A stretch of DNA of 64,000 nt from positions 186,001-250,000 of the forward strand of contig CAVZTF010000002.1 in assembly GCA_963778185.1 (NCBI GenBank), written 5' to 3'. The stretch's first letter is position 1; each line of letters starts with the position of its first letter. Below are positions 1 through 8,934 of this stretch, piece by piece. Below the pieces are notes generated by a model. The model had not been told where the DNA came from. It did no database searches and saw only the letters and a list, made by a program, of their open reading frames with translations. The stretch is from RPQJ01 sp963778185 (lineage in GTDB: Bacteria; Pseudomonadota; Gammaproteobacteria; Steroidobacterales; Steroidobacteraceae). Made by a program: the position numbers and the translations under genes.

Positions 1-2
1 AG

Positions 3-536
3 CATGGATTCCTGTGGGCGCACAGCGGCTGGTTCATGGCGCGCGAGAACTTCGCCACGCGCGAGAGGCTCGTAAGGGACCTCGCGAAGTACCCCGAGCT
101 GCGCGTCCTCGACCGTTTTGACGCGCTGGTGCCGGCCCTGCTTGCCGTGCTGCTCTACGGGGTGGGCGAGTGGCTCGCCATCGCGCATCCCGAACTCGGC
201 ACGACCGGGCCGCAGCTCCTGGTCTGGGGCTTCTGCATCTCGACGGTCGTGCTGGCGCACGCCACCTTCACGGTCAACTCGCTGGCCCACACGATCGGGC
301 GACGCCGCTACGCGACGCGCGACACCTCGCGCAACAACTGGTGGCTCGCGCTCCTCACCTTCGGTGAGGGCTGGCACAACAACCACCACCACTACCCGGG
401 TTCCGCACGCCAGGGGTTCTACTGGTGGGAAATCGACCTGACGTACTACGGGCTCAGGCTGCTCGCGGCGCTCGGTCTCATCTGGGACCTGCGGGCGGTC
501 CCGGCGTCGATCCTGAACGGGCGAGGCAAGGCATGA
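3..536 (+). CDS. Fatty-acid (delta-9 type) desaturase, 3' part only
   Basis: The reading frame is open from the window edge, so the N-terminus and true start lie outside; about 177 codons are visible. The frame opens with GFLWAHSGWFM and later carries the histidine box HNNHHHYPGSARQGFYWWE, both typical of membrane acyl-CoA/acyl-lipid delta-9 desaturases, which use a di-iron centre to introduce a cis double bond. Hydrophobic segments lie between them. The stop overlaps the next gene's ATG (ATGA), indicating translational coupling with the FAD oxidoreductase. It probably supplies the unsaturated acyl chains used by the CFA-synthase-like enzyme downstream. Confidence 0.85.
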   Translation, partial: HGFLWAHSGWFMARENFATRERLVRDLAKYPELRVLDRFDALVPALLAVLLYGVGEWLAIAHPELGTTGPQLLVWGFCISTVVLAHATFTVNSLAHTIGRRRYATRDTSRNNWWLALLTFGEGWHNNHHHYPGSARQGFYWWEIDLTYYGLRLLAALGLIWDLRAVPASILNGRGKA

Positions 537-1810
537 AGATCGCAGTCGTCGGCACCGGCATCGCCGGCAACGTCGCCGCGTGGCACTTGCACCGCGACCA
601 CGAGCTCGCCGTGTTCGAGGCAGGCGACCACGTGGGCGGCCACACCCACACGCACGAGGTCGAGCAGGCCGGCCGCGCTCTTCAACGTGGACACGGGCTT
701 CATCGTTTACAACGACTGGACCTACCCGAATTTCATCCGCCTGCTCGACTCGCTCGGCGTGGCGACGCAGCCGAGCAGCATGAGCTTCTCGGTGCGCAAC
801 GAGACGAGCGGCCTCGAGTACAACGGCACCACGCTCGACACGCTGTTCGCGCAGCGACGGAACCTGGTGCGGCCGTCGTTCTGGCGCATGATCCGCGACA
901 TCCTGCGCTTCAACCGCGAGGCCCCTGGCCTGCTCGCCGGGACGGACGAGGCGTCCGACCCTGGGTGATTACCTCGCCGGGGGCGGCTACTCGCAGCAGT
1001 TCATCGAGCATTACATCGTGCCCATGGGCGCGGCGATCTGGTCGACCGCGCCCGGGCTGGTACAGCGCTTTCCGGCCCGTTTCTTCGTACGCTTCTTCCA
1101 CAACCATGGAATGCTCTCGGTGGACAAACGTCCGCAGTGGCGCGTAATCCGTGGCGGCTCGGCGCGCTACGTGGAAAAGCTCACCGCCCCCTTCCGCGAC
1201 CGCATACGGCTGCGAACACCCGTCGAGTCGATCCGGCGCGTGCCGGGTCAGGTGCTGGTCAAGGCGCACGGCCACGAGGCCGAAAAGTTCGACGCCGTGT
1301 TCCTCGCCTGCCACAGCGACCAGGCCCTGAGGCTGCTCGCCGACCCTAGCCGGGAGGAGCGGGAGGTGCTCGGCGCCATTCCCTACCAGCCCAACGAGGC
1401 CGTGCTGCACACCGACACCCGTCTCCTGCCGAGCGACGCGCCGGGCCTGGGCGGCGTGGAACTACCACGTGCCGGCCGAACGTCGCTCGCACGTCGCGCT
1501 GACCTACAACATGAACATCCTGCAGTCGCTGGATGCGCCGGACCCGTTCATGGTCACGCTGAATCACAGCGACGCGATCGACCCGGCGAAGATCGTCAGG
1601 CGCATCGCCTACGACCACCCGCTCTTCACGCCGCAGGGCGTGGCGGCGCAGGCGCGCCAGCGCGAGATCAACGGCGCGCTCGGGACCTACTACTGCGGCG
1701 CCTACTGGCGCAACGGCTTCCACGAGGACGGGGTGGTGAGCGCCCTGTCCGCCCTCGAGCACTTCACGAGCGACCTGCATGCACAGCGCACTCTTCCCCG
1801 GGTGGGTTAG
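533..1810 (+). CDS. FAD/NAD(P)-binding oxidoreductase (COG2907, amine-oxidase-like), frameshifted
   Basis: Starts at the ATG overlapping the desaturase stop. The N-terminus has a Rossmann dinucleotide motif (VVGTGIAGNVAAWHL). Conserved blocks continue through three frames: DTGFIVYNDWTYPNF from about 690, YIVPMGAAIWS from about 1010, and WNYHVPAERRSHVALTYNMN from about 1457. The C-terminus is GTYYCGAYWRNGFHEDGV. Three single-base interruptions (about 680, 955 and 1455), each consistent with one extra base, split the gene. This COG2907 family commonly sits beside DUF1365 and CFA-synthase genes and is inferred to oxidise lipid-bound acyl chains; the exact reaction is not settled by sequence. It may be an intact gene damaged by assembly errors. 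Confidence 0.75.
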
Positions 1811-2565
1811 GCACCGGCGCTTTGCGCCGCGCGACCACGCCTTCGCCTACCGGCTCTTCATGGTCTGGCTCGACCTCGCGGAACTGGAAACGGTGTTCCG
1901 CGGTCGCTGGCTCTGGTCCACCCGCCGTCCTGCCCTCGCCTGGTTCCGCCGTGCGGACTACCTCGGCGACCCGCGCGTGCCGCTCGACCAGGCCGTGCGT
2001 GATCGCGTCGAGCAGGAGACCGGCCGGCGTCCGGACGGGCCGGTCCGCATGCTCACTCACCTGCGCTACTTCGGGCTCAGCTTCAACCCGGTGACGTTCT
2101 ATTACTGCTACGACGCCGCCGACACCCGCGTCGAGACCATCGTCGCGGAGATCACCAACACGCCCTGGAACGAGCGCTACGCGTACGTGCTGGGCGAGCG
2201 GCTGAACGAGGGCCACGGACGCTCGATGCGGTTTCGCTTCGACAAGCGCTTCCACGTCTCGCCGTTCATGGACATGGACATTGCCTACGATTGGCGCTTC
2301 AGCACGCCGGACGAGAAGCTCGCCGTCCACATGGAAGACCACCAGGCTGGCCGCAGGATCTTCGACGCCACGCTCGCGCTCGAACGGCGCGAGATCGGCA
2401 CGGCGAGCCTCGCGCACGCCCTGCTCGCCTTCCCGTTCATGACCGCCAAGGTGCTGGGCGCCATCTACTGGCAGGCACTGCGCCTGTGGCTGAAGCGCAT
2501 GCCCTTCCACACCCACCCGAGCAAGCTCACCCAACCCGGAGGCCGACCCGGCGAGAGTGCAATGA
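1779..2565 (+). CDS. DUF1365 family protein, frameshifted near its 3' end
   Basis: The start ATG lies 32 nt inside the preceding gene. The protein opens HSALFPGWVRHRRFAPRDHA and contains YFGLSFNPVTFYYCYD and ITNTPWNERYAYVL, the diagnostic blocks of DUF1365, about 260 residues. In frame it would run into the next gene; shifting one base near 2512 gives a short tail ending at the TGA at 2563-2565, which overlaps the next ATG (ATGA). That is the organisation expected for this operon. The function of DUF1365 is unknown; it is consistently found with COG2907 oxidoreductases and CFA-synthase-like methyltransferases, so a role in membrane fatty-acid modification is inferred. Confidence 0.75.
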
Positions 2566-3836
2566 ATACACGAGACCCTGCCCGCCGTCACGCCCCGCAT
2601 CACCCCGAAGCCACACCTGCTCGACGGCCTCGCCGAGCGAGCCGTGCGGGCGCGGCTCGCCGGCCTCGTGCACGGGCAGGTCACGATCGTCGACGGCGCG
2701 GAGCAGCGCTGCGTACGGAATGCGCACCGAGCGCTGCCCGCTCTGCCGTCACGCTGCGTGTGCACGACCCACGCTTCTGGAGCGAGCTCGCCTTCGGCGG
2801 CTCGATCGGCGCGGGCGAGGCGTACATGCAGGGCTACTGGAGCACCGACGGACTGACCGACCTCGTGCGCATCCTGCTGCACAACCGCGAGGTGCTGGAC
2901 GGCATGGAGACCGGCCTCGCGCGGCTCACGGTGCCGCTGCAGAAGGCGCTGCACTGGTTCAACCGCAACACCCGCACCGGCTCGCAGCGCAACATCGCCG
3001 CGCACTACGACCTCGGCAACGATTTCTTCCGGCTGTTCCTCGACCCGACGCTGATGTACTCCTGTGCGATCTTCGAGCGCGACGGCATGACGCTCGAGGA
3101 GGCGCAGATTGCACGACTCGACCGCATCTGCCGCAAACTGGACCTGACCCCCGACGACCATCTGCTCGAGATCGGTACCGGCTGGGGCGCCATGGCGATC
3201 CACGCCGCGAAGAACTACGGCTGCCGCGTCACGACAACCACGATCTCCCGCCAGCAGTACGATCTGGCCCGTGAGCGTATCGTCGAGGCTGGGCTCGAGG
3301 ACCGCGTCACGCTCCTGCTCGAGGATTACCGCGACCTCGACGGTTCATTCGACAAGCTGGTCTCGATCGAGATGATCGAGGCCGTGGGTCACCAGTTCTA
3401 CGACACCTATTTCGCGCAATGCGGGCGGCTCCTGAAGCATGACGGACTGATGCTGCTGCAGGCGATCACCATCGCCGACCAGCGCTACGAGTCCGCGCGC
3501 CGCTCCGTCGACTTCATCCAGCGCCACATCTTCCCGGGCAGCACCATCCCGTCGGTGAGCGCGATGCAGGCCTCGCTTGCGCGCTCGACCGATCTCAGGC
3601 TCGCGCACCTCGAGGACATCGGCCCGCACTACGCCACGACGCTGCGCATGTGGCGAGAGGACTTCTTCGCCAACCTCGAGGCCGTGCGCGCGCTCGGGTA
3701 TCCGGAGGAGTTCATCCGGATGTGGGAGTTCTACCTCTGCTACTGCGAGGGCGGATTCGAGGAACGCGCGATCGGCGACGTGCACATGTTGCTCGCCAAG
3801 CCGGGCAATCGGCGGGCGCCACTGCTGGCGGGCTGA
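2562..3836 (+). CDS. cfa: Cyclopropane-fatty-acyl-phospholipid synthase-like methyltransferase, frameshifted near its 5' end
   Basis: The SAM-dependent methyltransferase core is intact from about 2745: FGGSIGAGEAYMQGYWS, NIAAHYDLGNDFFRLFLD, SCAIFERDGMTLEEAQ, the SAM-binding LLEIGTGWGAMAIHA, and IEMIEAVGHQFYDTYF. The C-terminal part (RMWEFYLCYCEGGF) is also typical. The enzyme adds a methylene (or methyl) group across an acyl double bond of membrane phospholipids. The first 60 codons are recovered only by adding three one-base shifts (about 2571, 2708 and 2743), giving LPAVTPRITPKPHLLDGLAE then VTIVDGAEQR. Whether it makes cyclopropane, methyl-branched or another product cannot be told from sequence. 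Confidence 0.8.
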   Translation: MNTRDPARRHAPHHPEATPARRPRRASRAGAARRPRARAGHDRRRRGAALRTECAPSAARSAVTLRVHDPRFWSELAFGGSIGAGEAYMQGYWSTDGLTDLVRILLHNREVLDGMETGLARLTVPLQKALHWFNRNTRTGSQRNIAAHYDLGNDFFRLFLDPTLMYSCAIFERDGMTLEEAQIARLDRICRKLDLTPDDHLLEIGTGWGAMAIHAAKNYGCRVTTTTISRQQYDLARERIVEAGLEDRVTLLLEDYRDLDGSFDKLVSIEMIEAVGHQFYDTYFAQCGRLLKHDGLMLLQAITIADQRYESARRSVDFIQRHIFPGSTIPSVSAMQASLARSTDLRLAHLEDIGPHYATTLRMWREDFFANLEAVRALGYPEEFIRMWEFYLCYCEGGFEERAIGDVHMLLAKPGNRRAPLLAG

Positions 3837-3978
3837 CGGCGAGTAGCGATTTCCCTCGGCTTGACCTTCCGCGACTGCGTATTGCGCCTGCGCGGCGTCG
3901 GTCTATGTTGTTTGTTCGTGGGGCGACGACGCACCGTTCGTGGCGCGCCCAGCCCGGGAGAGGATCAGGAGGCGAGTG

Positions 3979-4509
3979 ATGAGAAAGTTGCTCCTGGCGC
4001 TCGCGGCCTTGCTCGCATGCGGCTCGGCGTGGGCGGATACAACCATCGTTCGGTGGGATCGTTTCGAACCGTCTCTGCTGCAGGCGGATGAGAGCGGCTG
4101 TGTGGGCGGTAACGTTTCCGGCTTTACCCTCTGCCCCGGAAGACCGCGCACCGTCGGGTCCGGGCGGGTGATGCTCACCCTGGGGAACGGATTCCTGTCA
4201 TTCCGGCTCTCGGGACTCTCGAACGCCGCACATTATTCGAACGGTCCGCTCGGCGCACACACGACTCCGGCCATGTTCATCGGCACGGTCGTCTGCGATT
4301 CGACGGAGCGGTTCGGAGTCCTGGAATACGTCGATACGCCGCCCGTCAAGTTCGTCAACGGCAGCGGATCCTTCCAGGGCTTCCTGGACCTGCCGGAAGG
4401 CTGCCGGGCGAGACCCGATGAGACGGTGTTTCTCGTGCGGCACTACAACCCCGGCCAGGGCATCGACGGGTTGTACGTGGCCTACGGTGCGGGACGTGTC
4501 ATCCACTGA
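3979..4509 (+). CDS. Small exported protein of unknown function
   Basis: The ATG at 3979 is preceded by AGGAGG at 3967-3972 (6-nt spacing); longer in-frame starts upstream have no such site. The predicted product is 176 residues with a clear Sec signal peptide (MRKLLLALAALLACGSAWA, cleavage expected after AWA). The mature part is polar, rich in Gly, Thr and Val, with four Cys residues, compatible with disulfide bonds in the periplasm. I do not recognise a family. It stands alone between the lipid operon and the tRNA cluster, and a weakly promoter-like stretch precedes it. Confidence 0.7.
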   Translation: MRKLLLALAALLACGSAWADTTIVRWDRFEPSLLQADESGCVGGNVSGFTLCPGRPRTVGSGRVMLTLGNGFLSFRLSGLSNAAHYSNGPLGAHTTPAMFIGTVVCDSTERFGVLEYVDTPPVKFVNGSGSFQGFLDLPEGCRARPDETVFLVRHYNPGQGIDGLYVAYGAGRVIH

Positions 4510-4535
4510 ACGAGCCCGCTCTCTTGTCGCGCCTG

Positions 4536-4558
4536 GACCCCGGCCGCGCGCCGGGGTC
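4536..4558. terminator. Perfect GC-rich hairpin between the exported-protein gene and the tRNA operon
   Basis: GACCCCGGC and GCCGGGGTC form a 9-bp perfect stem around a 5-nt loop. It lies between the 3' end of the plus-strand gene and the 3' end of the minus-strand tRNA operon, so it could stop transcripts from both sides. Neither strand has a following T-run, so it is only terminator-like. Confidence 0.4.
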
Positions 4559-4607
4559 GCTGCAAATCGCGGCATCCGGGTGATCCGGAAACCTGAGACG
4601 GGGTGGA

Positions 4608-4683
4608 TGGTGGGCCGTGTAGGACTCGAACCTACGACCTACTGATTAAGAGTCAGCAGCTCTACCAACTGAGCTAACGGCCC
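4608..4683 (-). tRNA. tRNA-Lys(CTT)
   Basis: Reading the minus strand gives a full 76-nt cloverleaf: acceptor GGGCCGT/ACGGCCC, D-arm GCTC/GAGC, anticodon stem CTGAC around loop TCTTAAT-type bases with anticodon CTT, T-loop TTCGAGT, discriminator A, and an encoded CCA. It is the last gene of the Pro-Arg-His-Lys cluster. Confidence 0.95.
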
Positions 4684-4691
4684 ACGCGAAG

Positions 4692-4768
4692 TGGGGTGGA
4701 CGATGGGACTCGAACCCACGACAGCCGGGACCACAACCCGGGGCTCTACCAACTGAGCTACGTCCACC
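4692..4768 (-). tRNA. tRNA-His(GTG)
   Basis: The minus strand forms a cloverleaf with anticodon stem CCGGG/CCCGG around TTGTGGT (anticodon GTG). The discriminator is C73 and an extra G(-1) is encoded opposite it (position 4768), the identity pair specific to tRNA-His. CCA is encoded at 4692-4694. It is 8 nt from tRNA-Lys. Confidence 0.95.
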
Positions 4769-4798
4769 ATCGTCCGGCGGAATCAAGTACCCGAAGCC

Positions 4799-4876
4799 TG
4801 GCGCGCCCGGCAGGACTCGAACCTGCGACCCTCGGCTTAGAAGGCCGATGCTCTATCCGGACTGAGCTACGGGCGC
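4799..4876 (-). tRNA. tRNA-Arg(TCT)
   Basis: Cloverleaf on the minus strand: acceptor GCGCCCG/CGGGCGC, anticodon stem TCGGC/GCCGA around CTTCTAA (anticodon TCT), T-loop TTCGAGT, discriminator G, encoded CCA. The D-loop (AGTCCGGATA) is one base longer than in the common bacterial form but still has G18-G19, so a functional tRNA is likely. Confidence 0.93.
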
Positions 4877-4900
4877 ATCGTTCCGAGGCCGCCGTCCGGA

Positions 4901-4977
4901 TGGTCGGGGCAGAGGGATTCGAACCCCCGACCCTCTGCTCCCAAAGCAGATGCGCTACCAGACTGCGCCATGCCCCG
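4901..4977 (-). tRNA. tRNA-Pro(TGG)
   Basis: First gene of the minus-strand tRNA operon. Acceptor CGGGGCA/TGCCCCG, anticodon stem TCTGC/GCAGA around TTTGGGA (anticodon TGG), T-loop TTCGAAT, discriminator A, and encoded CCA: 77 nt. The promoter is about 70 nt upstream. Confidence 0.95.
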
Positions 4978-5046
4978 CCCTGCACCGACCTGCGGTCGCC
5001 GCCTGAGGCCAATCCGTCGCCGGACGGGCCCTGCACGGGAGCGCGA

Positions 5047-5075
5047 ATCATACGGACCGCCCCCCGGGAGGTCAA
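5047..5075 (-). promoter_or_regulatory. Sigma70 promoter of the tRNA-Pro-Arg-His-Lys operon
   Basis: On the minus strand TTGACC (5070-5075) and TATGAT (5047-5052) are exactly 17 nt apart and followed by a GC-rich discriminator (TCGCGC), as expected for a stringently controlled stable-RNA promoter. Confidence 0.85.
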
Positions 5076-5129
5076 TTTGCATTACACGCGCCCTCGTTCG
5101 GGCGGAGGCCGGCATGCCAGAATGCGCGA

Positions 5130-5981
5130 ATGACGGCCAGGATCATCGATGGGAAGGCAATCGCCGCAGAGTTCCGGCGCGAGGTTCGCGAGGCGAGCGA
5201 CCGGCTGGAGGCGCAGGGCAAGCGCCGCCCGGGGCTCGCCGTGGTGCTGGTGGGCGACGACCCGGCCTCCCACGTCTACGTGCGCAACAAGCGCGCGGCC
5301 TGCGAGGAATGCGGCTTCGTCTCGGTGAGCCACGACCTGCCCCATTCCGCCACCCAGACCGAGCTCCTCAGCCTGATCGAGCGGTTGAACGCCGACGACA
5401 CGATCGACGGCATCCTGGTGCAGGTGCCACTGCCGGACCAGATCGACGAGCGGGTCATCATCGAGGCCATTTCCCCGGAGAAGGACGTGGACGGGTTCCA
5501 CCCGTTCAACGTCGGGCGGCTCGCGCTGCGCAATCCGCTGATGCGTCCTTGCACGCCCTACGGGGTGATCCGCATGCTCGAGTATTGCGGGCTGCCGGCC
5601 AAGGGACAGCACGCCGTGGTCGTGGGCGCCTCCAACCTCGTCGGCAGACCGATGGCGCTCGAGCTCCTGCTCGCGGGCGCCACGGTCACGACTTGCCACC
5701 GCTTCACGCACGACCTTCGTGAGCACGTCGCGCGCGCCGAGCTGCTGGTGGTGGCCGTGGGCAAGCCGGGGCTCATCCCGGGCGACTGGATCAAACGCGG
5801 CGCGGTCGTGGTGGACGTCGGCATCAACCGCCTGCCGAGCGGCAAGCTGTGCGGCGACGTGCAGTTCGATTCGGCGTGCGAACGGGCGAGCTGGATCACG
5901 CCCGTGCCGGGCGGCGTCGGCCCCATGACCGTCGCCATGCTGATGAAGAACACCCTGGAGGCGGCGCAGCGGCGCGCCTAG
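5130..5981 (+). CDS. folD: Bifunctional methylene-THF dehydrogenase / methenyl-THF cyclohydrolase FolD
   Basis: A 283-residue protein of normal FolD length that oxidises 5,10-methylene-THF to methenyl-THF with NADP and hydrolyses it to 10-formyl-THF in the cytosol. Catalytic Tyr50 and Lys54 are present in YVRNKRAACEECGF. Family blocks GILVQVPLP, EKDVDGFHP, NVGRLA, PCTPYGV and the C-terminal TPVPGGVGPMTVAML are seen. The NADP loop reads GASNLVGRPM, where GRSxxVGxP is usual; the Arg-to-Ala change may alter cofactor preference. No strong ribosome-binding site precedes the ATG. The gene converges with cysS, whose stop overlaps its end. Confidence 0.95.
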   Translation: MTARIIDGKAIAAEFRREVREASDRLEAQGKRRPGLAVVLVGDDPASHVYVRNKRAACEECGFVSVSHDLPHSATQTELLSLIERLNADDTIDGILVQVPLPDQIDERVIIEAISPEKDVDGFHPFNVGRLALRNPLMRPCTPYGVIRMLEYCGLPAKGQHAVVVGASNLVGRPMALELLLAGATVTTCHRFTHDLREHVARAELLVVAVGKPGLIPGDWIKRGAVVVDVGINRLPSGKLCGDVQFDSACERASWITPVPGGVGPMTVAMLMKNTLEAAQRRA

Positions 5982-7426
5982 CGGCGCCAGAGGGTCTTGC
6001 CGCCGGGCTGGTCCTCGAGCACCACGCCGGCGTCCGTCAGCTGGTCGCGGATCCGGTCGGATTCCTTGAAGTTCTTCGCCTTGCGGGCCGCCGCGCGTTC
6101 CTCGATCAGGCGTTCGATGTCGGCGTCGCTGAGTACCCCGCCTGTCGCTGCCGGCTCCGTCCCGGCCGCTCCACCGCCGCCCGGGGTCGTCGCGGCCGCC
6201 TTCTGCGGACGTTTGCGCAGAAACGCCTCCGCCTCGAGCCCGAGGATGCCGAGCCGGTTGCCGAGCGCGCGCAACTCCGCCGCCATCGCGGCGGCATCAC
6301 TCGACCGCCCGGCCGCCTTCGCGGTATTCAGCTCGCGTGCCAGCGACTGCAGTTCGGCCACCGCGATCGGTGTGTTGAAGTCGTCGTCCATCGCGGCGAC
6401 GAAGCGCTCGGTGACCACCGTAGCCGGCGCCGGCGAGGCGGGCTCGACGCCGCGCAGCGCAACGTACAGTCGCTCGAGCGACGCGTCCGCCTGCTCGAGG
6501 CTCTCCGGGGTGTAATTGATCGGCCCGCGGTAGTGGCTGCCGAGCATGAAGCAGCGCACGACCTCCGGATCGCGCACCCACTCGAGCACGTCGCGCACCG
6601 TGAAGAAGTTGCCGAGCGACTTCGACATCTTGACTTCGTCGACACGCACGAAGCCGTTGTGCATCCACAGGTTCACGAACTTCGAGCCGCAGGCCGCGCA
6701 GGTCTGCGCGATCTCGTTCTCGTGGTGTGGGAACTTGAGGTCCATGCCGCCGCCGTGGATGTCGAAGTGGTCACCGAGGATCTCAACCGACATCGCCGAG
6801 CACTCGATGTGCCAGCCAGGGCGACCCGGGCCCCACGGCGACTCCCAGGCGGGCTCGCCGGGCTTCGCCGCCTTCCACAGCACGAAGTCGAGCGGGTCGC
6901 GCTTGGACTCGTCCACCTCGATGCGGGCGCCGGCGCGCAGGTCCGCGAGTCGCTTGCCCGAGAGCTGGCCGTAGGGCTCGAACTTCGCCACGGAATAATA
7001 GACGTCCCCGTTGCCGGCAGCGTAGGCGTAGCCCTTGTCGACGAGCGTCTGCACCATCGCGATGATCTGCGGCAGATGCTCCGTCGCGCGCGGCTCGGCA
7101 TCAGCGGGTTCGACCGAGAGCGCCGCGCAGTCCTCCTGATACGCACGGATGAAGCGCTCGGTGAGCGCGCCGATGGGCTCGCGATTCTCGTTCGCGCGCT
7201 CGATGATCTTGTCGTCGATGTCCGTGATGTTGCGCACGAACATGACGCGATAGCCGGACGCCGTCAGGTGCCGGCGCACCACGTCGAACACGATCAGCAT
7301 GCGCGCGTGCCCGAGGTGGCAGTAGTCGTAGACGGTCACGCCGCAGACGTACATGCGCACTTCGCCGGGTCGCAGCGGGCGGAACTCTTCCTTGCGCCCG
7401 GTGAGGGAATTGTGGATCTGCAGCAT
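5978..7426 (-). CDS. cysS: Cysteine--tRNA ligase
   Basis: A 482-residue class I aminoacyl-tRNA synthetase. The start (MLQIHNSLTGRKEEF) matches the canonical CysRS N-terminus, with an AAGG-type site upstream; longer in-frame starts would enter gltX. Zinc-site and HIGH region: YVCGVTVYDYCHLGHAR; further zinc ligands in GWHIECSAM and HGGGMDLKFPHHENE; KMSKS signature in VKMSKSLGNFF. It lies 26 nt downstream of gltX on the same strand, probably cotranscribed, giving a small aminoacyl-tRNA synthetase operon. The C-terminal tail carries an Ala/Pro-rich insertion (about residues 400-425). Confidence 0.95.
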   Translation of the reverse strand: MLQIHNSLTGRKEEFRPLRPGEVRMYVCGVTVYDYCHLGHARMLIVFDVVRRHLTASGYRVMFVRNITDIDDKIIERANENREPIGALTERFIRAYQEDCAALSVEPADAEPRATEHLPQIIAMVQTLVDKGYAYAAGNGDVYYSVAKFEPYGQLSGKRLADLRAGARIEVDESKRDPLDFVLWKAAKPGEPAWESPWGPGRPGWHIECSAMSVEILGDHFDIHGGGMDLKFPHHENEIAQTCAACGSKFVNLWMHNGFVRVDEVKMSKSLGNFFTVRDVLEWVRDPEVVRCFMLGSHYRGPINYTPESLEQADASLERLYVALRGVEPASPAPATVVTERFVAAMDDDFNTPIAVAELQSLARELNTAKAAGRSSDAAAMAAELRALGNRLGILGLEAEAFLRKRPQKAAATTPGGGGAAGTEPAATGGVLSDADIERLIEERAAARKAKNFKESDRIRDQLTDAGVVLEDQPGGKTLWRR

Positions 7427-7452
7427 CTGCCTTTCTCTTGGAAACCAGTCCT

Positions 7453-8880
7453 TCAGCATGCGCCCGCGGCGCGCACGGTCGCCGCTGCGAGTCGTCTCGA
7501 GACCACGTCGGGCCCCATCAGCGCGACCAGTGGCGCGAGCTCGGGCCCGTGCGTGACTCCCGTGAGCGCAGCGCGCAGCGGCATATAGAGCGCGGCGCCC
7601 TTGCGGCCGGTGGCGCCGCCGACCCCCTTGGCCCAGGCCTTGAAGTCCGGCGCGTGGACCTGCCACGCCGCCGCAGCCGTCACGAAGAAGTCGCGACCGG
7701 CTTCCGTGAGCGCAGCCGAGGCCGCCGCCTCGATCGGGAGATCGTCGTCGCAGACGGTGCCCACCAGGGGCTCGACGTCCGCCGGGAACATCAGGTTTCC
7801 GCGCACCGCGGCGATGAACGCGGCCCGGCGTTCGCCATCGCCCAACCGCCCGAGGCGAGTCCCGAGCCACGCCTCGATCTCCTTGCCGCTCGCGCGTGTG
7901 ATCGCCTCGCGCTGCCAATGGCGCAGCTGCGCCTCGTCGTAACGAGCGGGTGAATGGCTGGTGCGGCCCAGGTCGAAATGCGCCGGCATCCCGGCGAGCT
8001 CGAGCCAGGCGTCGTGGCCGCACGCATGGCCGAGACGCACGAGATAATTGCAGAGCGCGGCCGGCAGGTACCCCTGCTCACGAAGGTCGTGCAGGCCCGC
8101 GGCGCCGTCGCGCTTGGAGAGCGGCGCGCCCGACGCGCCGAGCAGCAGCGGCAGGTGGCCGTACCGCGGCACCGTCAGTCCCAGCGCCTCGAGCAGCAGG
8201 ATCTGGCGCGGCGTATTGGCGAGGTGGTCGTCGCCGCGCAGCACCAGCGTGATGGCCATGTCGGCGTCGTCCACGGCGTTGCTCAGGAAGAACGCCGCGC
8301 TGCCGTCCGCCCGGCGGATCACGAAGTCGCCGATGTCGTCGGTCGCGAAGCGCTGTGTGCCGTGGATCACGTCGTCGAATTCGACCGTGCGACCAAGCGG
8401 GACGCGAAACCGCGTTGCCGCCGCACGCCCGGAGACGATACGCCGCTCAACCTCGGCGGCCGGCAGCGAGGCGCAGGTGCCCGCATAGCGGGGCGGCCGG
8501 CCGGCCGCGAGCTGCGTGCGGCGCGACAGCTGCAGCTCCTCTGGCGTGCAGAAGCATGGGTAGGCCAGCCCCCGCGACTCGAGCCTCGCGATCGCCGCGT
8601 CGTAGTGCGCGCCCCGTTCGCTCTGGCGGTACGGGGCGTGCGGACCGCCGACGTCCGGACCCTCGTCCCACTCGAGGCCGAGCCAGTGCAGGTCCTCGAG
8701 CAACTGGGCCAGCATACGGTCGTCGTTCCGCCCGGCGTCGGTGTCCTCGATCCGCAGCACCAGCCGCCCGCCGCCCGCGCGGGCGGCGAGGTAGTTGAAG
8801 AACGCCGTGCGCGCATTCCCGAGGTGCAGGTAACCCGTCGGGCTGGGCGCAAAACGCGTGATGCGGGGCTCGTGAGGCAT
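7453..8880 (-). CDS. gltX: Glutamate--tRNA ligase
   Basis: A 475-residue class I synthetase. The ATG at 8880 gives MPHEPRITRFAPSPTGYLHL, the expected N-terminus with the HIGH-type motif HLGNAR. The KMSKS equivalent is PLSKRDGA. The CxC...C arrangement in YPCFCTPEEL and RYAGTC suggests a zinc-binding insertion as in proteobacterial GluRS. It charges tRNA-Glu (and possibly tRNA-Gln; discrimination cannot be judged here). It is divergent from lpxH with only about 54 bp between them and is followed by cysS. Confidence 0.93.
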   Translation of the reverse strand: MPHEPRITRFAPSPTGYLHLGNARTAFFNYLAARAGGGRLVLRIEDTDAGRNDDRMLAQLLEDLHWLGLEWDEGPDVGGPHAPYRQSERGAHYDAAIARLESRGLAYPCFCTPEELQLSRRTQLAAGRPPRYAGTCASLPAAEVERRIVSGRAAATRFRVPLGRTVEFDDVIHGTQRFATDDIGDFVIRRADGSAAFFLSNAVDDADMAITLVLRGDDHLANTPRQILLLEALGLTVPRYGHLPLLLGASGAPLSKRDGAAGLHDLREQGYLPAALCNYLVRLGHACGHDAWLELAGMPAHFDLGRTSHSPARYDEAQLRHWQREAITRASGKEIEAWLGTRLGRLGDGERRAAFIAAVRGNLMFPADVEPLVGTVCDDDLPIEAAASAALTEAGRDFFVTAAAAWQVHAPDFKAWAKGVGGATGRKGAALYMPLRAALTGVTHGPELAPLVALMGPDVVSRRLAAATVRAAGAC

Positions 8881-8934
8881 GGCCGCGCATCTTACCGTAA
8901 CATCCGCCCTCGCCTGCCCCGACCCGAGTCCCGA

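Noticed and set aside
533..1810. Programmed ribosomal frameshifting in the flavoprotein gene
   Set aside because: Three shifts at unrelated sequences in one gene, and similar shifts in dxs and ispA, fit assembly insertions better; no slippery site or stimulatory structure stands out.
4696..5133. Open frame of 145 codons over the tRNA cluster
   Set aside because: It reads through the antisense of four tRNA genes and gives the stock phrases seen whenever tRNAs are translated; not a protein gene.
5849..7588. Open frame of 579 codons antisense to cysS
   Set aside because: Product of high GC and codon bias opposite a well-supported gene; Arg/Asp/His-rich with no recognisable domain.
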